Shown here: piece after piece, positions 1 through 11,568 of the stretch
Position numbering within the stretch: the stretch's first letter is position 1
Layout: every line of letters begins with the position of its first letter
Assembly: GCF_020541265.1 (NCBI RefSeq)
Contig: NZ_CP045925.1
Location: 248,001-312,000, forward strand
Reading direction: 5' to 3'
Length of the DNA: 64,000 bases
Origin: Profftia lariciata
Lineage (GTDB): Bacteria > Pseudomonadota > Gammaproteobacteria > Enterobacterales > Enterobacteriaceae
Made by a program: the position numbers and the translations under genes
Notes under the pieces: model-generated
The model's database searches: none
Seen by the model: only the letters and a program-made list of their open reading frames with translations
What the model was told of the DNA's origin: nothing

Positions 1-180
1 AATATTCATGGCAACATTAGCAGCTCCTCCAGGACGATCTTCAATGGTACAGACTGTTACAATAGGTACTGGTGCTTCTGGTGAAATATAATTGGTATGT
101 CCATACCAATATTGATCTAACATTACGTCACCAACAACCAAAACGTTAGCTTGATAGAAATTAGGTAGAGTTGTTTTCAT
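1..180 (-). CDS. hldE: Bifunctional heptose kinase/adenylyltransferase HldE, N-terminal fragment (cut by window edge)
   Basis: The first 60 residues of HldE (RfaE) are read on the minus strand from an ATG at 180; the rest lies outside the window. The kinase-domain start is typical: a VVGDVMLDQYWYG stretch followed by ISPEAPVPIV and RPGGAANVA, which form the sugar- and nucleotide-binding start of a PfkB/ribokinase fold. HldE phosphorylates D-glycero-D-manno-heptose 7-phosphate at C1 and later adenylylates it, giving the ADP-heptose used for the LPS inner core. A GGAG ribosome-binding site lies about 10 bases upstream. It is divergent from lpxL, with about 105 bases between the two starts. Whether the C-terminal adenylyltransferase domain is intact cannot be seen. 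Confidence 0.93.
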   Translation of the reverse strand, partial: MKTTLPNFYQANVLVVGDVMLDQYWYGHTNYISPEAPVPIVTVCTIEDRPGGAANVAMNI

Positions 181-285
181 TCTCAGACTCCAAATAGACT
201 AAGATTAGATAATATTATCACAAAAAATATTATTTCTATTACAATAGAATGCTTAATTCATGAATTGAGGTTATGTTTTTCTATT

Positions 286-1215
286 ATGATTAATCATTAT
301 GTTTATTCAAAGTTTAAAAGTACATTACTACATCCAAGATATTGGTTAACCTGGTTAGGTTTAATTATATTATATGTTCTAGTGCTCTTGCCTTATCCTA
401 TATTATTTAAATTAGGAATATGGTCAGGTAGAATTGCAATGCCATTCATGAAATATAGAGTACAAATTGCTTTACGTAATTTAGAGTTATGCTTTCCTGA
501 AATGTCTTTTTCTGAACGTAAAGAAAAAATTACTAGAAATTTTGAATCTGTAGGAATGGGACTCATTGAAACTGGTATGGCTTGGTTTTGGCCTACATGG
601 CGTATACACCGCTGGTGTAATGTTAAAGGATTAGAACATATTATTAAAGCCCAACAAGAAGCACATGGTATCCTATTAATAGGATTGCATTTTTTAACAT
701 TAGAATTAGGTGCACGTATTTTTGGTATTCATAACCCAGGTGTTGGCGTTTATCGTCCTCATAATAATAAAGTTATTGACTGGATACAAACATGGGGGCG
801 CTTACGTTCTAATAAATATATGTTGGATCGTAAAAATATTAAGGGTATGATTCGCGCATTAAAAGAGTGTGAAATTGTTTGGTATGCTCCAGATCACGAT
901 TATGGACCACGTAGTAGTGTTTTTGTTCCTTTATTTGCTGTAGAACAAGCAGCTACTACTATTGGCACTTATATTTTAGCGCGCATGAGTAAACCAGTAA
1001 TGATTCCATTTAATACAATCAGAGCAAAAGATGGTAGTGGTTATACTATGATTATTCAGCCCTGTTTAGAACATTTTCCGTTAGAAAATAAAATAGCAGC
1101 AGCTGCTGCTATGAATAAAGTAGTTGAACAAGAAATTTTACGGTCTTCGGATCAATATATGTGGATACATCGTCGTTTTAAAACTCGTCCAAAAAACATG
1201 CCTTCTCTTTATTAA
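286..1215 (+). CDS. lpxL: Lipid A lauroyl (Kdo2-lipid IVA) acyltransferase
   Basis: A 309-residue LpxL/HtrB-family acyltransferase (E. coli LpxL 306). It adds a secondary acyl chain to Kdo2-lipid IVA at the inner membrane. A hydrophobic N-terminal segment (about residues 20-45) anchors it. The catalytic H-x4-D/E motif is visible as HFLTLE, with H135 and E140. Later blocks such as GVYRPHNN, WYAPDHDYGPR and MWIHRRFKTRP are nearly identical to enterobacterial LpxL. I choose the ATG at 286 because the protein then starts like E. coli LpxL (short leader, then LLHPRYWLTWLG). An in-frame TTG at 265 would add seven unrelated residues. A GAGG lies about 15 bases upstream. The closely related LpxP cannot be fully excluded, but LpxL fits best. 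Confidence 0.95.
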   Translation: MINHYVYSKFKSTLLHPRYWLTWLGLIILYVLVLLPYPILFKLGIWSGRIAMPFMKYRVQIALRNLELCFPEMSFSERKEKITRNFESVGMGLIETGMAWFWPTWRIHRWCNVKGLEHIIKAQQEAHGILLIGLHFLTLELGARIFGIHNPGVGVYRPHNNKVIDWIQTWGRLRSNKYMLDRKNIKGMIRALKECEIVWYAPDHDYGPRSSVFVPLFAVEQAATTIGTYILARMSKPVMIPFNTIRAKDGSGYTMIIQPCLEHFPLENKIAAAAAMNKVVEQEILRSSDQYMWIHRRFKTRPKNMPSLY

Positions 1216-3738
1216 AATCATGATATTTTATTTAAAGTTATTTTAAAAATAAAACTATATATATTAAATAATTAATAATATTAAAATTTTTATAAAAGTT
1301 AACTTATTTGTTAAATAAAAAATGCAATTTTTAATTATTGTTAGAATAATTAATTATTATCATATCTTAATACTTAACACAATTATAACTTTTAAGTAAT
1401 CAAGATGATTTAATTACTTAGTATTAGTAAAAGAATAGTTCTATTTATTATAGAATTTATAGTAAATGTTTATATAGAAATTTAATATATAAAGCTGCAT
1501 TTTATGCTATTTTATTAATATATCAACTATTAATTGTTCATACACTAAGCATGTTATATTATAAGTTATTAATATGATATTATTACTATTCAATCAATAT
1601 AACCAAAATAGTATTATTATAATAATACATTATCCTTAGTATAAGGATATTCCTGACTAAGATTCATTAAAGTAATATAAATTAATAAAAGATTATTATC
1701 TTAATCGTAACTTTAGTATTAGATACAAAATCTTATAATTTATATATACAACATACATTATTTATTATAATTACTGTGATTTAACTATTGCAACAGAATG
1801 TTATTGTTGTATCAATAATTTATTAAGAGATATATGTTAATGGTATTATTTAATCAATTTCTTTAATAAATTAAATTTATTACAGTAACACAGAGTATAA
1901 CTATCTTAATAATTGTTTCTATTTAAAAAAACTTTCTTGACTGGATATATAATTTTATATTTTTATTATTAGTAAATAAATTTTAGCAATACATATAATT
2001 CTTTAAATATCAGTATTACTAATTTTGATATAATATAGTTATACTTCCTATTATTAGTAAATAATTTTATTACTATAGATATTTTGTGGTAACATTTAAC
2101 ATGGTAGTATTATAGTAATGTAGAAAATTAATAATTTTAAAAAAATTTAATACTGATGTAAATATTTTTCATTTGAATCTTATATGTTTTGGCTCATCTC
2201 ATCGTTTTTATATTAAATACAATGAATGTTTATGAAAACTTTAAAACATATTTTTTACCATTAAGTAAAACTTAGTAATTATAATGTTTCTAGAAAGCTA
2301 AATTTTAAACTTATATAAACGTAAAAAATAAATTATTTTAAGATTATAAACAAATTTTTTAATTATTTGCTAATAATTAACGTTCAACACTAATAGTATG
2401 GTGTAATGGAATATCTTAATTAACTTGGTAGTAATGGTCTATTAACTTATTATATTATAATCAATGTTTGCTTGTGTGATTGTAACAGTAAATTTGTTAC
2501 CACTGATTAAAATAACTACATAATTACGGCAAATAAATTGTATGAAGTTAAAAAGCAATTACTCATTATCGTATATTCAGTATGAATCTGAAGATATATT
2601 ATTCTTTTTTATAAGAAAATTAATTTACCTATTTATAAATAGGCACCTATTTAATATATACTGTTTTTAAATATAAAGTCCTTAACTAAGAGTAATCAGT
2701 TAGTAAAGTAAAATATTAAACTACTTGCTAAATTATTTTATATTCTAGGTACAATCTATTTACTAAATGAACAATTTATGTAGCATTTTAGTAAATATTT
2801 TTAATCTTATTTTTAATAAAGAGTAAGCTAATATCTCATTTATTTTTATATCTTTAAAATAATATATATTATTAATATAATGTTTTTACATAAATAACAT
2901 CCATTTTTATATTAGTTATATAACATCTTAATAATCATAACTAATTATTTTTAATAAAAATATACTAAAATATTTATTCTTATAAATATAAAATAGTTTA
3001 GTTAAAAATATTCTTTAATAATAAATAATTTATAAAATAGTTTTTTCTTTATCCTTATTAAAATCTATATGAATATCTATTAAGTAATTTATGAATATTT
3101 ACGCTGTTATTTCCAGGACATAGCTTGATATATGCAAAATATAGTTAGCAACAATATATAAAAACATTTTATATGTAATAAAATATTTCGTTGTTAATTT
3201 ATATTATTTTAATTATATTGAGTACTAGATAAAATTTTAAAAAAATTTGCATATTACTAAAGTTATATATGTAGTATATTTTATTATTTAATAAAAATAT
3301 ATTTACATGAGTTATACAAATTTAAAAATTAATATTATTATATTGATATATAACAAATTAGTTAACATTTTTAGTGCATAATTATTTATCTAACTAACAA
3401 TAAATGTAATATAAATGAGTCACAGTATTATTAATATAAATAAATCTTGATAACGTAGTAGATCTTATATATTATGGATACTTAGCTAATTAAATATTAA
3501 TGAATAATAAACATCTATCTATACTAGATAGATGTTTATTTAAAGACAATAATAGTCAATTCTAATAATAATTAGAATAATCAAGAAATTTAATAAAATA
3601 CACTACAATATATTTTGTATTATTTTTATTAATCAAATATTTAATAGATAAATATTCTGATATAATAGAGAATTAATTATGATTATTTTAATACCTACTA
3701 GTAATTATTTATTATACAATTTATTATATCTGCTATTG
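1216..3738. other. A/T-rich non-coding region, 2.5 kb
   Basis: No gene, RNA or convincing gene remnant is visible on either strand; all frames are broken by frequent stops. In E. coli pdxA follows surA; that position falls here and no pdxA-like sequence can be read. The one clear structure is a perfect 16-bp hairpin at 3506-3540, listed separately. Confidence 0.7.
3506..3540. terminator. Perfect 16-bp inverted repeat with 3-base loop downstream of surA
   Basis: Bases 3506-3521 and 3525-3540 are exact reverse complements, leaving a TAC loop. The stem contains four G/C pairs (CATC and GATAG parts). It lies about 200 bases beyond the surA stop on the minus strand and has T-rich flanks. It could end surA transcripts or act as a bidirectional terminator or RNA 3' end. 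The stem is mostly A/U and no long uridine run follows, so this is only a candidate. Confidence 0.35.
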
Positions 3739-5037
3739 TTAATGACTATTATCAATGATTTTTACATAAGCTTTAGCACGTTCTTCTTGCATCCAACTTG
3801 GTATTTCTTCATTAAATTTATGATTAAATAACACACGATATGCAAGATTCTTTGTAGTATTTTCAGTATCATTAATTTGACGAGTATCTAATAGTTGAAT
3901 TAAATGCCATCCAGATGCAGGAGAATAAATAGGTGCGCTTATTTCTCCTTTCTTAAGATGTATTACAGTATTACAAAAAGATGGATTATATATAGTCGGT
4001 ACAGCCCATCCTAAATTTCCTCCCTTTAATGCTGAAATATAATCCTGTGATATTGTTCGTGCAGCTTGATCAAAAGTCATTTTTTTATTTTTAATTTGGC
4101 TCCTAATTTCTTCCAGTTTGATATAAGCCTGATTATTAGTCATTACTGGTGATGAACGTAATAAAATATGACGAACATTAACTTCGGTAATATATGTATT
4201 TTTCTGATTATTATGAATGTCATTAACTTGTAATACATGTAAACCAGAATTTGAGCTAATAGGGCCAATAACATCACCTTTATGAAGGGTATGCAATTCA
4301 TTGAAAAATAGTGATGGTAAATCTTCAATATTTTTCCATCCTAACTGATATCTTGTCATAACATGAGATATTGCTGAATTATGAATTAGTAATTTATCAA
4401 AATTAGCACCTTTTTTTAATTGATTAATTAACCAAATAGCATATTTTTCAGTATTATTTAATTGCTGATTAACTGGTGGAATAGAATTTGGTATAAAAAT
4501 ATGACTAATATTAAAAGCAGTATTAATACCATACTGTTGTATATTTATGAGTTTTACTAAAGATTCTATTTCTTGCGGAAGTATTTTAATACGACTACGA
4601 ACTTCGTTATTACAGACTGTAGCAATCAACATTTCTTTACGTATTTGATCACGATATGCTGTATAGTTGATTTTATTAGCAGATAAACTATTATACATAT
4701 TATTCATAGATATATTATTTTGTTGAATAATATTATGAATAGTTTTATCAACATCATAATCAGTAATAGCAATATTATGTTTTTTTGCTATTTGTAACTG
4801 AATGTTTTCCATAATTAAATGCTCTATTACTTTATGTTGTAATAATATATCATTATATAATGGAATATTATTTGTATTGGTATGCTGTTTGATTGATTTA
4901 ATAAACTTTTTGACATCACTTTCGAGTATAATATTATGGTTTACTACGGCTACTATTCTATCAATAAGTTGAGGAGATGCATATGTATTATTCAAACAAC
5001 ATACTATACTAAATATAAGCATGATCCAGATCTTCAT
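3739..5037 (-). CDS. surA: Periplasmic chaperone / peptidyl-prolyl isomerase SurA
   Basis: A 432-residue SurA (E. coli 428). It escorts outer-membrane proteins, including LptD, across the periplasm. A signal peptide spans residues 1-20 with likely cleavage after TYA. It is followed by the chaperone start (PQLIDRIVAVVN...ILESDV), two parvulin domains (about 173-275 and 285-385; the second has VNVRHILLR and GGNLGWAVP) and the C-terminal chaperone helix ending WMQEERAKAYVKI. It lies directly downstream of lptD on the same strand, as in E. coli, with about 100 bases between them. pdxA and rsmA, which follow surA in E. coli, are missing here; rsmA is found about 37 kb away. No strong ribosome-binding site is visible. 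Confidence 0.97.
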   Translation of the reverse strand: MKIWIMLIFSIVCCLNNTYASPQLIDRIVAVVNHNIILESDVKKFIKSIKQHTNTNNIPLYNDILLQHKVIEHLIMENIQLQIAKKHNIAITDYDVDKTIHNIIQQNNISMNNMYNSLSANKINYTAYRDQIRKEMLIATVCNNEVRSRIKILPQEIESLVKLINIQQYGINTAFNISHIFIPNSIPPVNQQLNNTEKYAIWLINQLKKGANFDKLLIHNSAISHVMTRYQLGWKNIEDLPSLFFNELHTLHKGDVIGPISSNSGLHVLQVNDIHNNQKNTYITEVNVRHILLRSSPVMTNNQAYIKLEEIRSQIKNKKMTFDQAARTISQDYISALKGGNLGWAVPTIYNPSFCNTVIHLKKGEISAPIYSPASGWHLIQLLDTRQINDTENTTKNLAYRVLFNHKFNEEIPSWMQEERAKAYVKIIDNSH

Positions 5038-5140
5038 ATTTTTTATTTACCATATATGTATTAATAAAAGTTAATATAAAATTATGTAATTATTAATGAC
5101 ATTATAATCAAGTAATATATAAAAATAAAATTATATAATA

Positions 5141-7492
5141 TTATAAGTATTTTTCATCAGGTAAAATATTTCTTTGCAGTATATTAGTAGTACTTAAATC
5201 GGGGCTATTGCCTAATCCACGTAATGTAAAAGTCAATGAAAGTGTATTATCATATTTACTATTTAATTTAGTATTATTACAGTCCCATAAAGTTATTTTA
5301 CGTTCATAGTTTACTCCAACATACCAGCAACATGTATTATACTGTAGACCAATTAGAGAATTAATTGTTTGATGAGCACGAGTATCATAACAGTATCCTG
5401 CAATTACAGTTAAATTATCAGTAACTGGGATACTTCCTCTAGTACCAATTTGACTAAGTTCTTGACTATATAAAGTATTATAACGATACGTTGGGATCAT
5501 CTCCTTTATATATTCAGAATTAGCATAACGATAGTTTAACTGTATCATAGTTGTAGTATCTTTACTATATTTAATAAAAATATCGTCTAATGAAATATTA
5601 TGTAAACGAGTATCATACTGTATATTATTACCAAGACTCCAATGATTATTAATTTTCCAATAGGCATCGCTTGCCCAAATTAAACTACCTATTTGATCTT
5701 TTTTATTATTTATAGATATAGATTCATCCCCAGTTAGTGAACGTTTAAAAAAGTATATTTGTCCTAACGATGCGTTAAATATTTCAATTAAATTATTATC
5801 ATAAATATGAGTTGTTAGTCCAGTAGATATTCGGTTAGCCGAAGCTATACGATCTAAACCACTATATATATGATTACGGAATATACCAGTATAATCCATT
5901 TGTAATAATGTAGAATCGTAAATTCCAATTTCTCTTTGATCTCTATAAGGAATATAGAGATATTGAATATGTGGTTCTAATGTTTGAGTATAGTTGTTAT
6001 TTCTATTTATGTTACGATTTAAGATTAATGTACCATCTACTTTTAATTCAGGCATTATGCGATTAGTAGAGTGACGTAAATGCAGTGTTGCAGGATAAGT
6101 GATATAATAGTTTTTAGGTATTATTTGTTGATATTTTGTTACAAGTAATTTAGTAGACGTATTTAAGTTTATCCAACCTTGATACCAATTTATAGATAAT
6201 GTTGGCTCAAAGTGATAACGATAAGCCTTAGGTTGATTATTATTTTCATTAATAAATTTAACTATTTGACTATATAAATGTAATTGAAAAGGATCAATAT
6301 CATTATTATAGTAATTTAAATCTATCTGAGGCTCTGCTATATATGCGTTATCATTTCCTGAAATTGCAAATACTTGAAATTTTTTAGTGGATAAACTAGT
6401 GTTCCAATTTTGTTTGGCATAGCTTAAGTAAAAATTTTGCGTAGCATAACTATCAGTGCTAGAGCCATGCATAGAATCTATATTATTAAAGTAACTAGGA
6501 TCACTTACTTTTGTGTAATCAACATTGATATGCCATACTTTATTTATTACACCATTATGATGCCAGTAAAACAACCAACGTTTTTGATTGTTTTTGGTAT
6601 ATATGTATTTTTTATCTTTATTTAGCCAATCAAATTCAATTAAACCTAAACCTGCAGTAGTTAAATAACGCAATTCATTTTGTATTTGTAATCCACGATT
6701 TTCTATATAATGTGGTATAATTGTTGCATCTATTGTCGGTGTAATGTTCCAGTACCATGGTAAGCTAAATTCAATACCATTAATATTAGAATATTTTACA
6801 CTAGGAATAAGGAAACCTGAACGTCGTTTATTACCTATTGGTAATTTAAGGTATGGACTATAAAATATCGGTATAGTGCCAATATTAAATCTAGCATGCC
6901 ATATTTCCGCTAATTGTTCTTGGTGATCTTGAATAATTTTAGAACCGGCTATACTCCAACTATTATCACCTGGTAAACAAGATGTAAAGGTCCCATGTTC
7001 TAAAACAATATAACGATTGTAAGCACGGGTTTTCATGACATCAGTAGTACCGCGACCCTGACGGCCTAAAAAATGATAATTACCCTGCCATACATTAGTA
7101 TCTTTATTATTCAAATTAGACCAAGCATTGGAGCCTTTTAATTTTATATAATTATCTGAATAAATAACATTACCAGTAGCTATTGCTATACGTAGTGGAT
7201 GATATTGATCTTTAATAAATTGCTGATTAATTTGCACTTGATCTGCTATTAACATACGATTGCCTTGTTTTATACATACATTACCACTAAAAACCATATT
7301 ATTAGGATAATGTGTATAACTTTTATCAGCTTGAATTTCTATTGGTAAGTCATCTAAATTATTAAAAAATAATGATTTATTATGTATAGGTACATTACGT
7401 AAACATTCTGTAGTAAGAGTAGCGAAAGGACTTCGACTATATAATATAGATAAAATACATGTAACTAATAATGTTAAAATATTTTTTTTCAT
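5141..7492 (-). CDS. lptD: LPS-assembly protein LptD (outer-membrane LPS translocon)
   Basis: A 783-residue LptD (E. coli 784), the beta-barrel that inserts LPS into the outer leaflet together with LptE. The start at 7492 gives MKKNILTLL, matching the enterobacterial signal peptide; an in-frame ATG at 7585 would add 31 unrelated residues. Order: signal peptide (1-24), periplasmic beta-jellyroll (about 40-200; LPIEIQADKS, VFSGNV, GRQGRGTTD), then the barrel (WYWNITPTIDATI, RWLFYWHHNG, VDYTKVSDPSYF, QTLEPHIQYLYIPYRDQ). All four cysteines of the two essential disulfides are present: C30, C172, C721 and C722. GGAG lies about 15 bases upstream. surA follows; djlA is divergent. In a genome this reduced, a complete LptD shows that LPS is still exported. 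Confidence 0.98.
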   Translation of the reverse strand: MKKNILTLLVTCILSILYSRSPFATLTTECLRNVPIHNKSLFFNNLDDLPIEIQADKSYTHYPNNMVFSGNVCIKQGNRMLIADQVQINQQFIKDQYHPLRIAIATGNVIYSDNYIKLKGSNAWSNLNNKDTNVWQGNYHFLGRQGRGTTDVMKTRAYNRYIVLEHGTFTSCLPGDNSWSIAGSKIIQDHQEQLAEIWHARFNIGTIPIFYSPYLKLPIGNKRRSGFLIPSVKYSNINGIEFSLPWYWNITPTIDATIIPHYIENRGLQIQNELRYLTTAGLGLIEFDWLNKDKKYIYTKNNQKRWLFYWHHNGVINKVWHINVDYTKVSDPSYFNNIDSMHGSSTDSYATQNFYLSYAKQNWNTSLSTKKFQVFAISGNDNAYIAEPQIDLNYYNNDIDPFQLHLYSQIVKFINENNNQPKAYRYHFEPTLSINWYQGWINLNTSTKLLVTKYQQIIPKNYYITYPATLHLRHSTNRIMPELKVDGTLILNRNINRNNNYTQTLEPHIQYLYIPYRDQREIGIYDSTLLQMDYTGIFRNHIYSGLDRIASANRISTGLTTHIYDNNLIEIFNASLGQIYFFKRSLTGDESISINNKKDQIGSLIWASDAYWKINNHWSLGNNIQYDTRLHNISLDDIFIKYSKDTTTMIQLNYRYANSEYIKEMIPTYRYNTLYSQELSQIGTRGSIPVTDNLTVIAGYCYDTRAHQTINSLIGLQYNTCCWYVGVNYERKITLWDCNNTKLNSKYDNTLSLTFTLRGLGNSPDLSTTNILQRNILPDEKYL

Positions 7493-8599
7493 AATGTATT
7501 TGAGAAGCTCCGTTATCAGCAGCATCTTACAGTGAATGGTTATAAACCATATTATGCCTAAGCAGGCCTTATTAAATAAATTCACAATTTAATATATAAT
7601 TTTATTAAAAAAATAATATTTTCTTATAAATAGTAAAGAAAATTATAATAATTTATAGATTATTGTTTATTATTTATTGTAATAGAAGGATAAATTAGTA
7701 ATTTTATTAATAGTATGGTTAATTATTATAATAATTAATATATACATAAAAAATATTTTTTAATACTTATTTAAATAAGATAAGTCATCTATATGGAATT
7801 GTATTATAAAATAAAAACATTATTAAATAATTGTATATGCATTAAATAATAGCACGGAGTATAAATAATTATACAATATAAATATAATAATAAATTACAT
7901 ATTTAGTAATTAATAATATAGCAGGTATTAAAAATATTTATATACTAAATATAGTATATTGTAATATTTTACTGAATAGATATTATCTATAATATAGATT
8001 GTATTAAGAATACAAATAATAATATTATATTATTATTTATATCAATCAATTATTTAAGATAATTATTAAAATATATTAGAATAGATATAAAAATATAATA
8101 TTTTATAAAGTAAATAGTTATTTAACTATATAAAATATATGTGTTAATTTAGCATAATATAAATTAGTTAAATATCATTATGATGATCTTTATATTAATA
8201 AAATATATTTTAAATTATTAAAATTAGAGTGTTTATTTAGATATGTTAATATTATTCTTCAATATTAATATGGGCAAACTTAATAATAAAATCTTTAGTA
8301 GTAGTAATCATTACATAATAGTTTATAGCTTACAAGTATAAAAGAAAACATTTATTTAAAATATTTTCTATAATTAAATTTTTAGATATATACAAGAGTA
8401 TATTGATTCTTTATTTTATATCGTATAGCGGAATATTATTTAATAAATATTTCCCTAGTTTTTATAGTGTGCATGTAAACCCATAATTTATATCTTTATA
8501 AGATTTTATGAATTCTTAGTGTCTGTCGTTATATACAAAAATACACAATAAATATGATAAAATAAATTATATATTACGATATTATAAATTGAGGGCAAT
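7493..8599. other. Divergent lptD/djlA intergenic region, 1.1 kb
   Basis: No gene is readable. The part nearest djlA (about 8440-8540) is a little less A/T-biased than the rest and may hold the djlA promoter. Promoter boxes cannot be singled out because TATAAT-like words occur by chance throughout such DNA. Confidence 0.6.
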
Positions 8600-9412
8600 A
8601 TGCAGTGTTGGGGTAAAATTATAGGAGCATTAATTGGTTTAATATCAGGAACCGGTTTTTTTGGGATATTAATAGGAATATTTGTTGGTAGTATTTTTGA
8701 TAAATCTTATTATATTAGACATAGTGATTTTTTATCTACTCAATCTCAACGACAAAATATATTTTTTAGTACTACATTTCAGGTAATGGGACATCTTACT
8801 AAGTCTAAAGGAAGAGTTACTGAGGCAGATATTTATGTTGCAAATTCTTTGATGGAATCTATGCAGTTATATGGTCATGCTAGAATATCTGCACAGCAAG
8901 CATTTCGGGAAGGTAAGAAAGCTAATTTTATGTTAAGAGAAACAATTCGTGTATTACGTAGTAATTGTTGTAATAGCATTGATTTAATAAGAATGTTTCT
9001 AGAAATTCAGTTACAAGCAGCATTTTCTGATGGATTATTACATCCTAATGAGCGCACTATTTTATATGTAATAGCAGAAGAACTTGGTTTTTCACGTGTT
9101 CAGTTTGATCAGTTTATCAGTATGATGGAAGGAGTACGTCAATTTGACGAGCGCCAAGAACAACATAAATCTTTTGAAAATCAGTATAATAGAAGTCCTA
9201 CTTTAGCAGATGCTTATAAAGTTTTAGGATTACAGTCACATGATACTTTTATTACAGTAAAACGCGCATATCGTAAATTAATGAATCAGCATCATCCAGA
9301 TAAACTTGTAGCAAAAGGTTTACCAAAAGAAATGATAGAGATGGCTAAACAAAAAGTACAAGAAATCCAATCTGCTTATGATTTCATTAAGAAAGAAAGA
9401 AAATTTAAATAA
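8600..9412 (+). CDS. djlA: Membrane-anchored DnaJ-like co-chaperone DjlA
   Basis: A 270-residue DjlA (E. coli 271). A glycine-rich transmembrane segment occupies about residues 6-32. The TerB-like central domain follows (FQVMGHLTKSKGRVTEADI, LIRMFLEIQ, LHPNERTILYVIAEELG). A C-terminal J domain from about residue 205 carries the DnaK-stimulating HPD motif at 232-234 (HHPDKL) and ends KKERKFK. A good GAGGG ribosome-binding site lies just upstream. It is divergent from lptD, as in E. coli. The family stimulates DnaK ATPase at the inner membrane and has been linked to capsule and envelope stress signalling. Retention of this usually dispensable gene is unusual in so reduced a genome. Confidence 0.96.
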   Translation: MQCWGKIIGALIGLISGTGFFGILIGIFVGSIFDKSYYIRHSDFLSTQSQRQNIFFSTTFQVMGHLTKSKGRVTEADIYVANSLMESMQLYGHARISAQQAFREGKKANFMLRETIRVLRSNCCNSIDLIRMFLEIQLQAAFSDGLLHPNERTILYVIAEELGFSRVQFDQFISMMEGVRQFDERQEQHKSFENQYNRSPTLADAYKVLGLQSHDTFITVKRAYRKLMNQHHPDKLVAKGLPKEMIEMAKQKVQEIQSAYDFIKKERKFK

Positions 9413-11568
9413 TATTTTTATTATGAGAATACTTGGAATTATATTTGTATATTTTAATATAAAAAAATATTTTGATGATGATATATTATTAAATATTTAA
9501 GATATTAAAAAATGTATAAGATAATGTTATATATATTATTATAACTTTAATTATAAAAAATATTTTAAGATATTATGTATACACTTGCTATTAAATCATC
9601 CGAGTAATTCAATAAAATATTATTGTATATTACACTATATTAACTAATTAACCTAATATTAGTACATATCTAATATATAAAATATATACTTTATTTAAAG
9701 TTATTGTATATAATAATCAAGTAAATGATATTTATCTCAGTTTTTTATTATATAATTATGAGATATAGAGTAAATACAGAAAATATACTTATAATATGAT
9801 TAGATAATATATAATCCATGGTTTATTTTTAATCAATTTATTACTATTAAAATATTTATTTAGATAGTTTTACTATATATAGCAATGAATTTAGTTGTTT
9901 TTTATTTTACATGTTGTAATGTAATCATTATTATGTATTGATAATAATAGTTAATTATTACTATTATTTCTCCAGTAATCAAATTATCTTTAATTATTTA
10001 TTTGTATATATCAACTTTAGTAATACTTGTTAGTTATTAATACTATCAAATTATTAGATATAATGTATATTATGTATTATACTTAATAATGATTACCAAT
10101 TATTTAATAAATCTTTTATATAAAAATAATAAATTTTATTCATAAAATAATATATTATGAATAATTAATTATCTAAAATAAAAAATCATTGTATCAAAGT
10201 AAAATATTCATTATTTATTATAATAATTGTTATTATGCAGATCTTCTATATCATAGATATATACAGTTTTTTATAAAAATAATATTATTTTTTTAAAAAA
10301 ATTATTAAAGATTATTATTTATTAATTAGTAATATAATATATCTAATATATTTGTTATACATAAAAATATTATATATCATTTAATTCAGAAAAATAATAC
10401 TAGAATATATAAAAAACTATTTTTAATAAAAATTAGAGTAATTTATTTACAAAGTTATATTAACTTCTATCATTAATATTAATAAATTATTCTAATATAT
10501 AACATTGTTTTTCTATAAATTCATAATTTTATAGTTATTAATAAATATAAACAAAATAGTAAATATAATAAATCCTGATACAATAAATTAAATGAACTAA
10601 ATAATAGGTTTACTAATCATTTAGAAATGTTAAATATATTATATGTTATTTATTTTTTAAAAAAATATTATATACCTAATTTATTACATATTTACAATTA
10701 ATATTTTGATAAGTATTACAAACTTCTTCTAAAGAAGAATTGTTTTTATTTTTTTCTTTACCATTAATTATAATAAAATATTAATATTATTATTTTAATA
10801 AATAATTCTTCATATATTAACTAATAAATTTATTATTTACTATTATTAATATGTATTACATTAAAATTAACTTAAGATAATTAAATTGTATATATCAACT
10901 AAATTAGTTTTAGTCATATCATTACTAGATTATACAGTTATATTAGATAGTATAATAATTTTAAATAAATATTTATAATATTTTTTAAAACAATAATATA
11001 TTATTTGCTAAATATAAGTTTATGTAACTATTAAAAACTAAAATTTATTTTTTAGAAATAAACTATATTAGTTATAAAGCACGGAATAGCATTATAATTA
11101 TGTTATCTGAGTGGTTTAATAAAAATTTACGTATAAATATATACATATATTAAATTTTTTATAAATTCACACTTCATCTTATAAAGAACTAGTATATAAA
11201 ATTTTAATAATGATAAACATAATTCAATATCCAAAATATTACTTATTACTTATCAAGTAATTTATAATTAACTTTCTTTCAAAGTAGCAATATTTAATAT
11301 AAATTTGTTGTAAATAATTAATAATATATTATCTATGTACAATACTACAATTATATATTTTATATATACAATATATAATAATTATATATGCGATAAAATG
11401 TATTTATTTTGAATTTATCTATTATAAATAATAATATTTAAATATTTATAATATGAATAACATAATAAATAATTTATTTTAACAAGATATTAAGTTAATA
11501 TAATATTTAATTAAACAAGCTAATATACATTATTTAGATAATACTTTAGTATATAAATAATTCATAAA
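9413..11568. other. A/T-rich non-coding region, 2.2 kb
   Basis: I see no gene, RNA or recognisable remnant here, only low-complexity A/T sequence with stops in all frames. Confidence 0.7.

Noticed and set aside
2380..2460. Possible tRNA: a TTCAA word and a D-loop-like TGGTGTAATGG
   Set aside because: No acceptor, anticodon and T stems can be paired in the proper order.
1216..3738. pdxA remnant after surA
   Set aside because: Expected from E. coli gene order, but no readable PdxA motif was found in any frame I tried.
4143..4328. Short open frames overlapping surA, lptD, prlC, nrdA, dnaQ, gmk, sbcB and trpS in other frames
   Set aside because: They are shadows of conserved genes, with no homology or ribosome-binding site of their own.
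7493..7585. N-terminal extension of lptD from an ATG at 7585
   Set aside because: The first 31 residues do not resemble LptD, and the start at 7492 gives the expected signal peptide and length.
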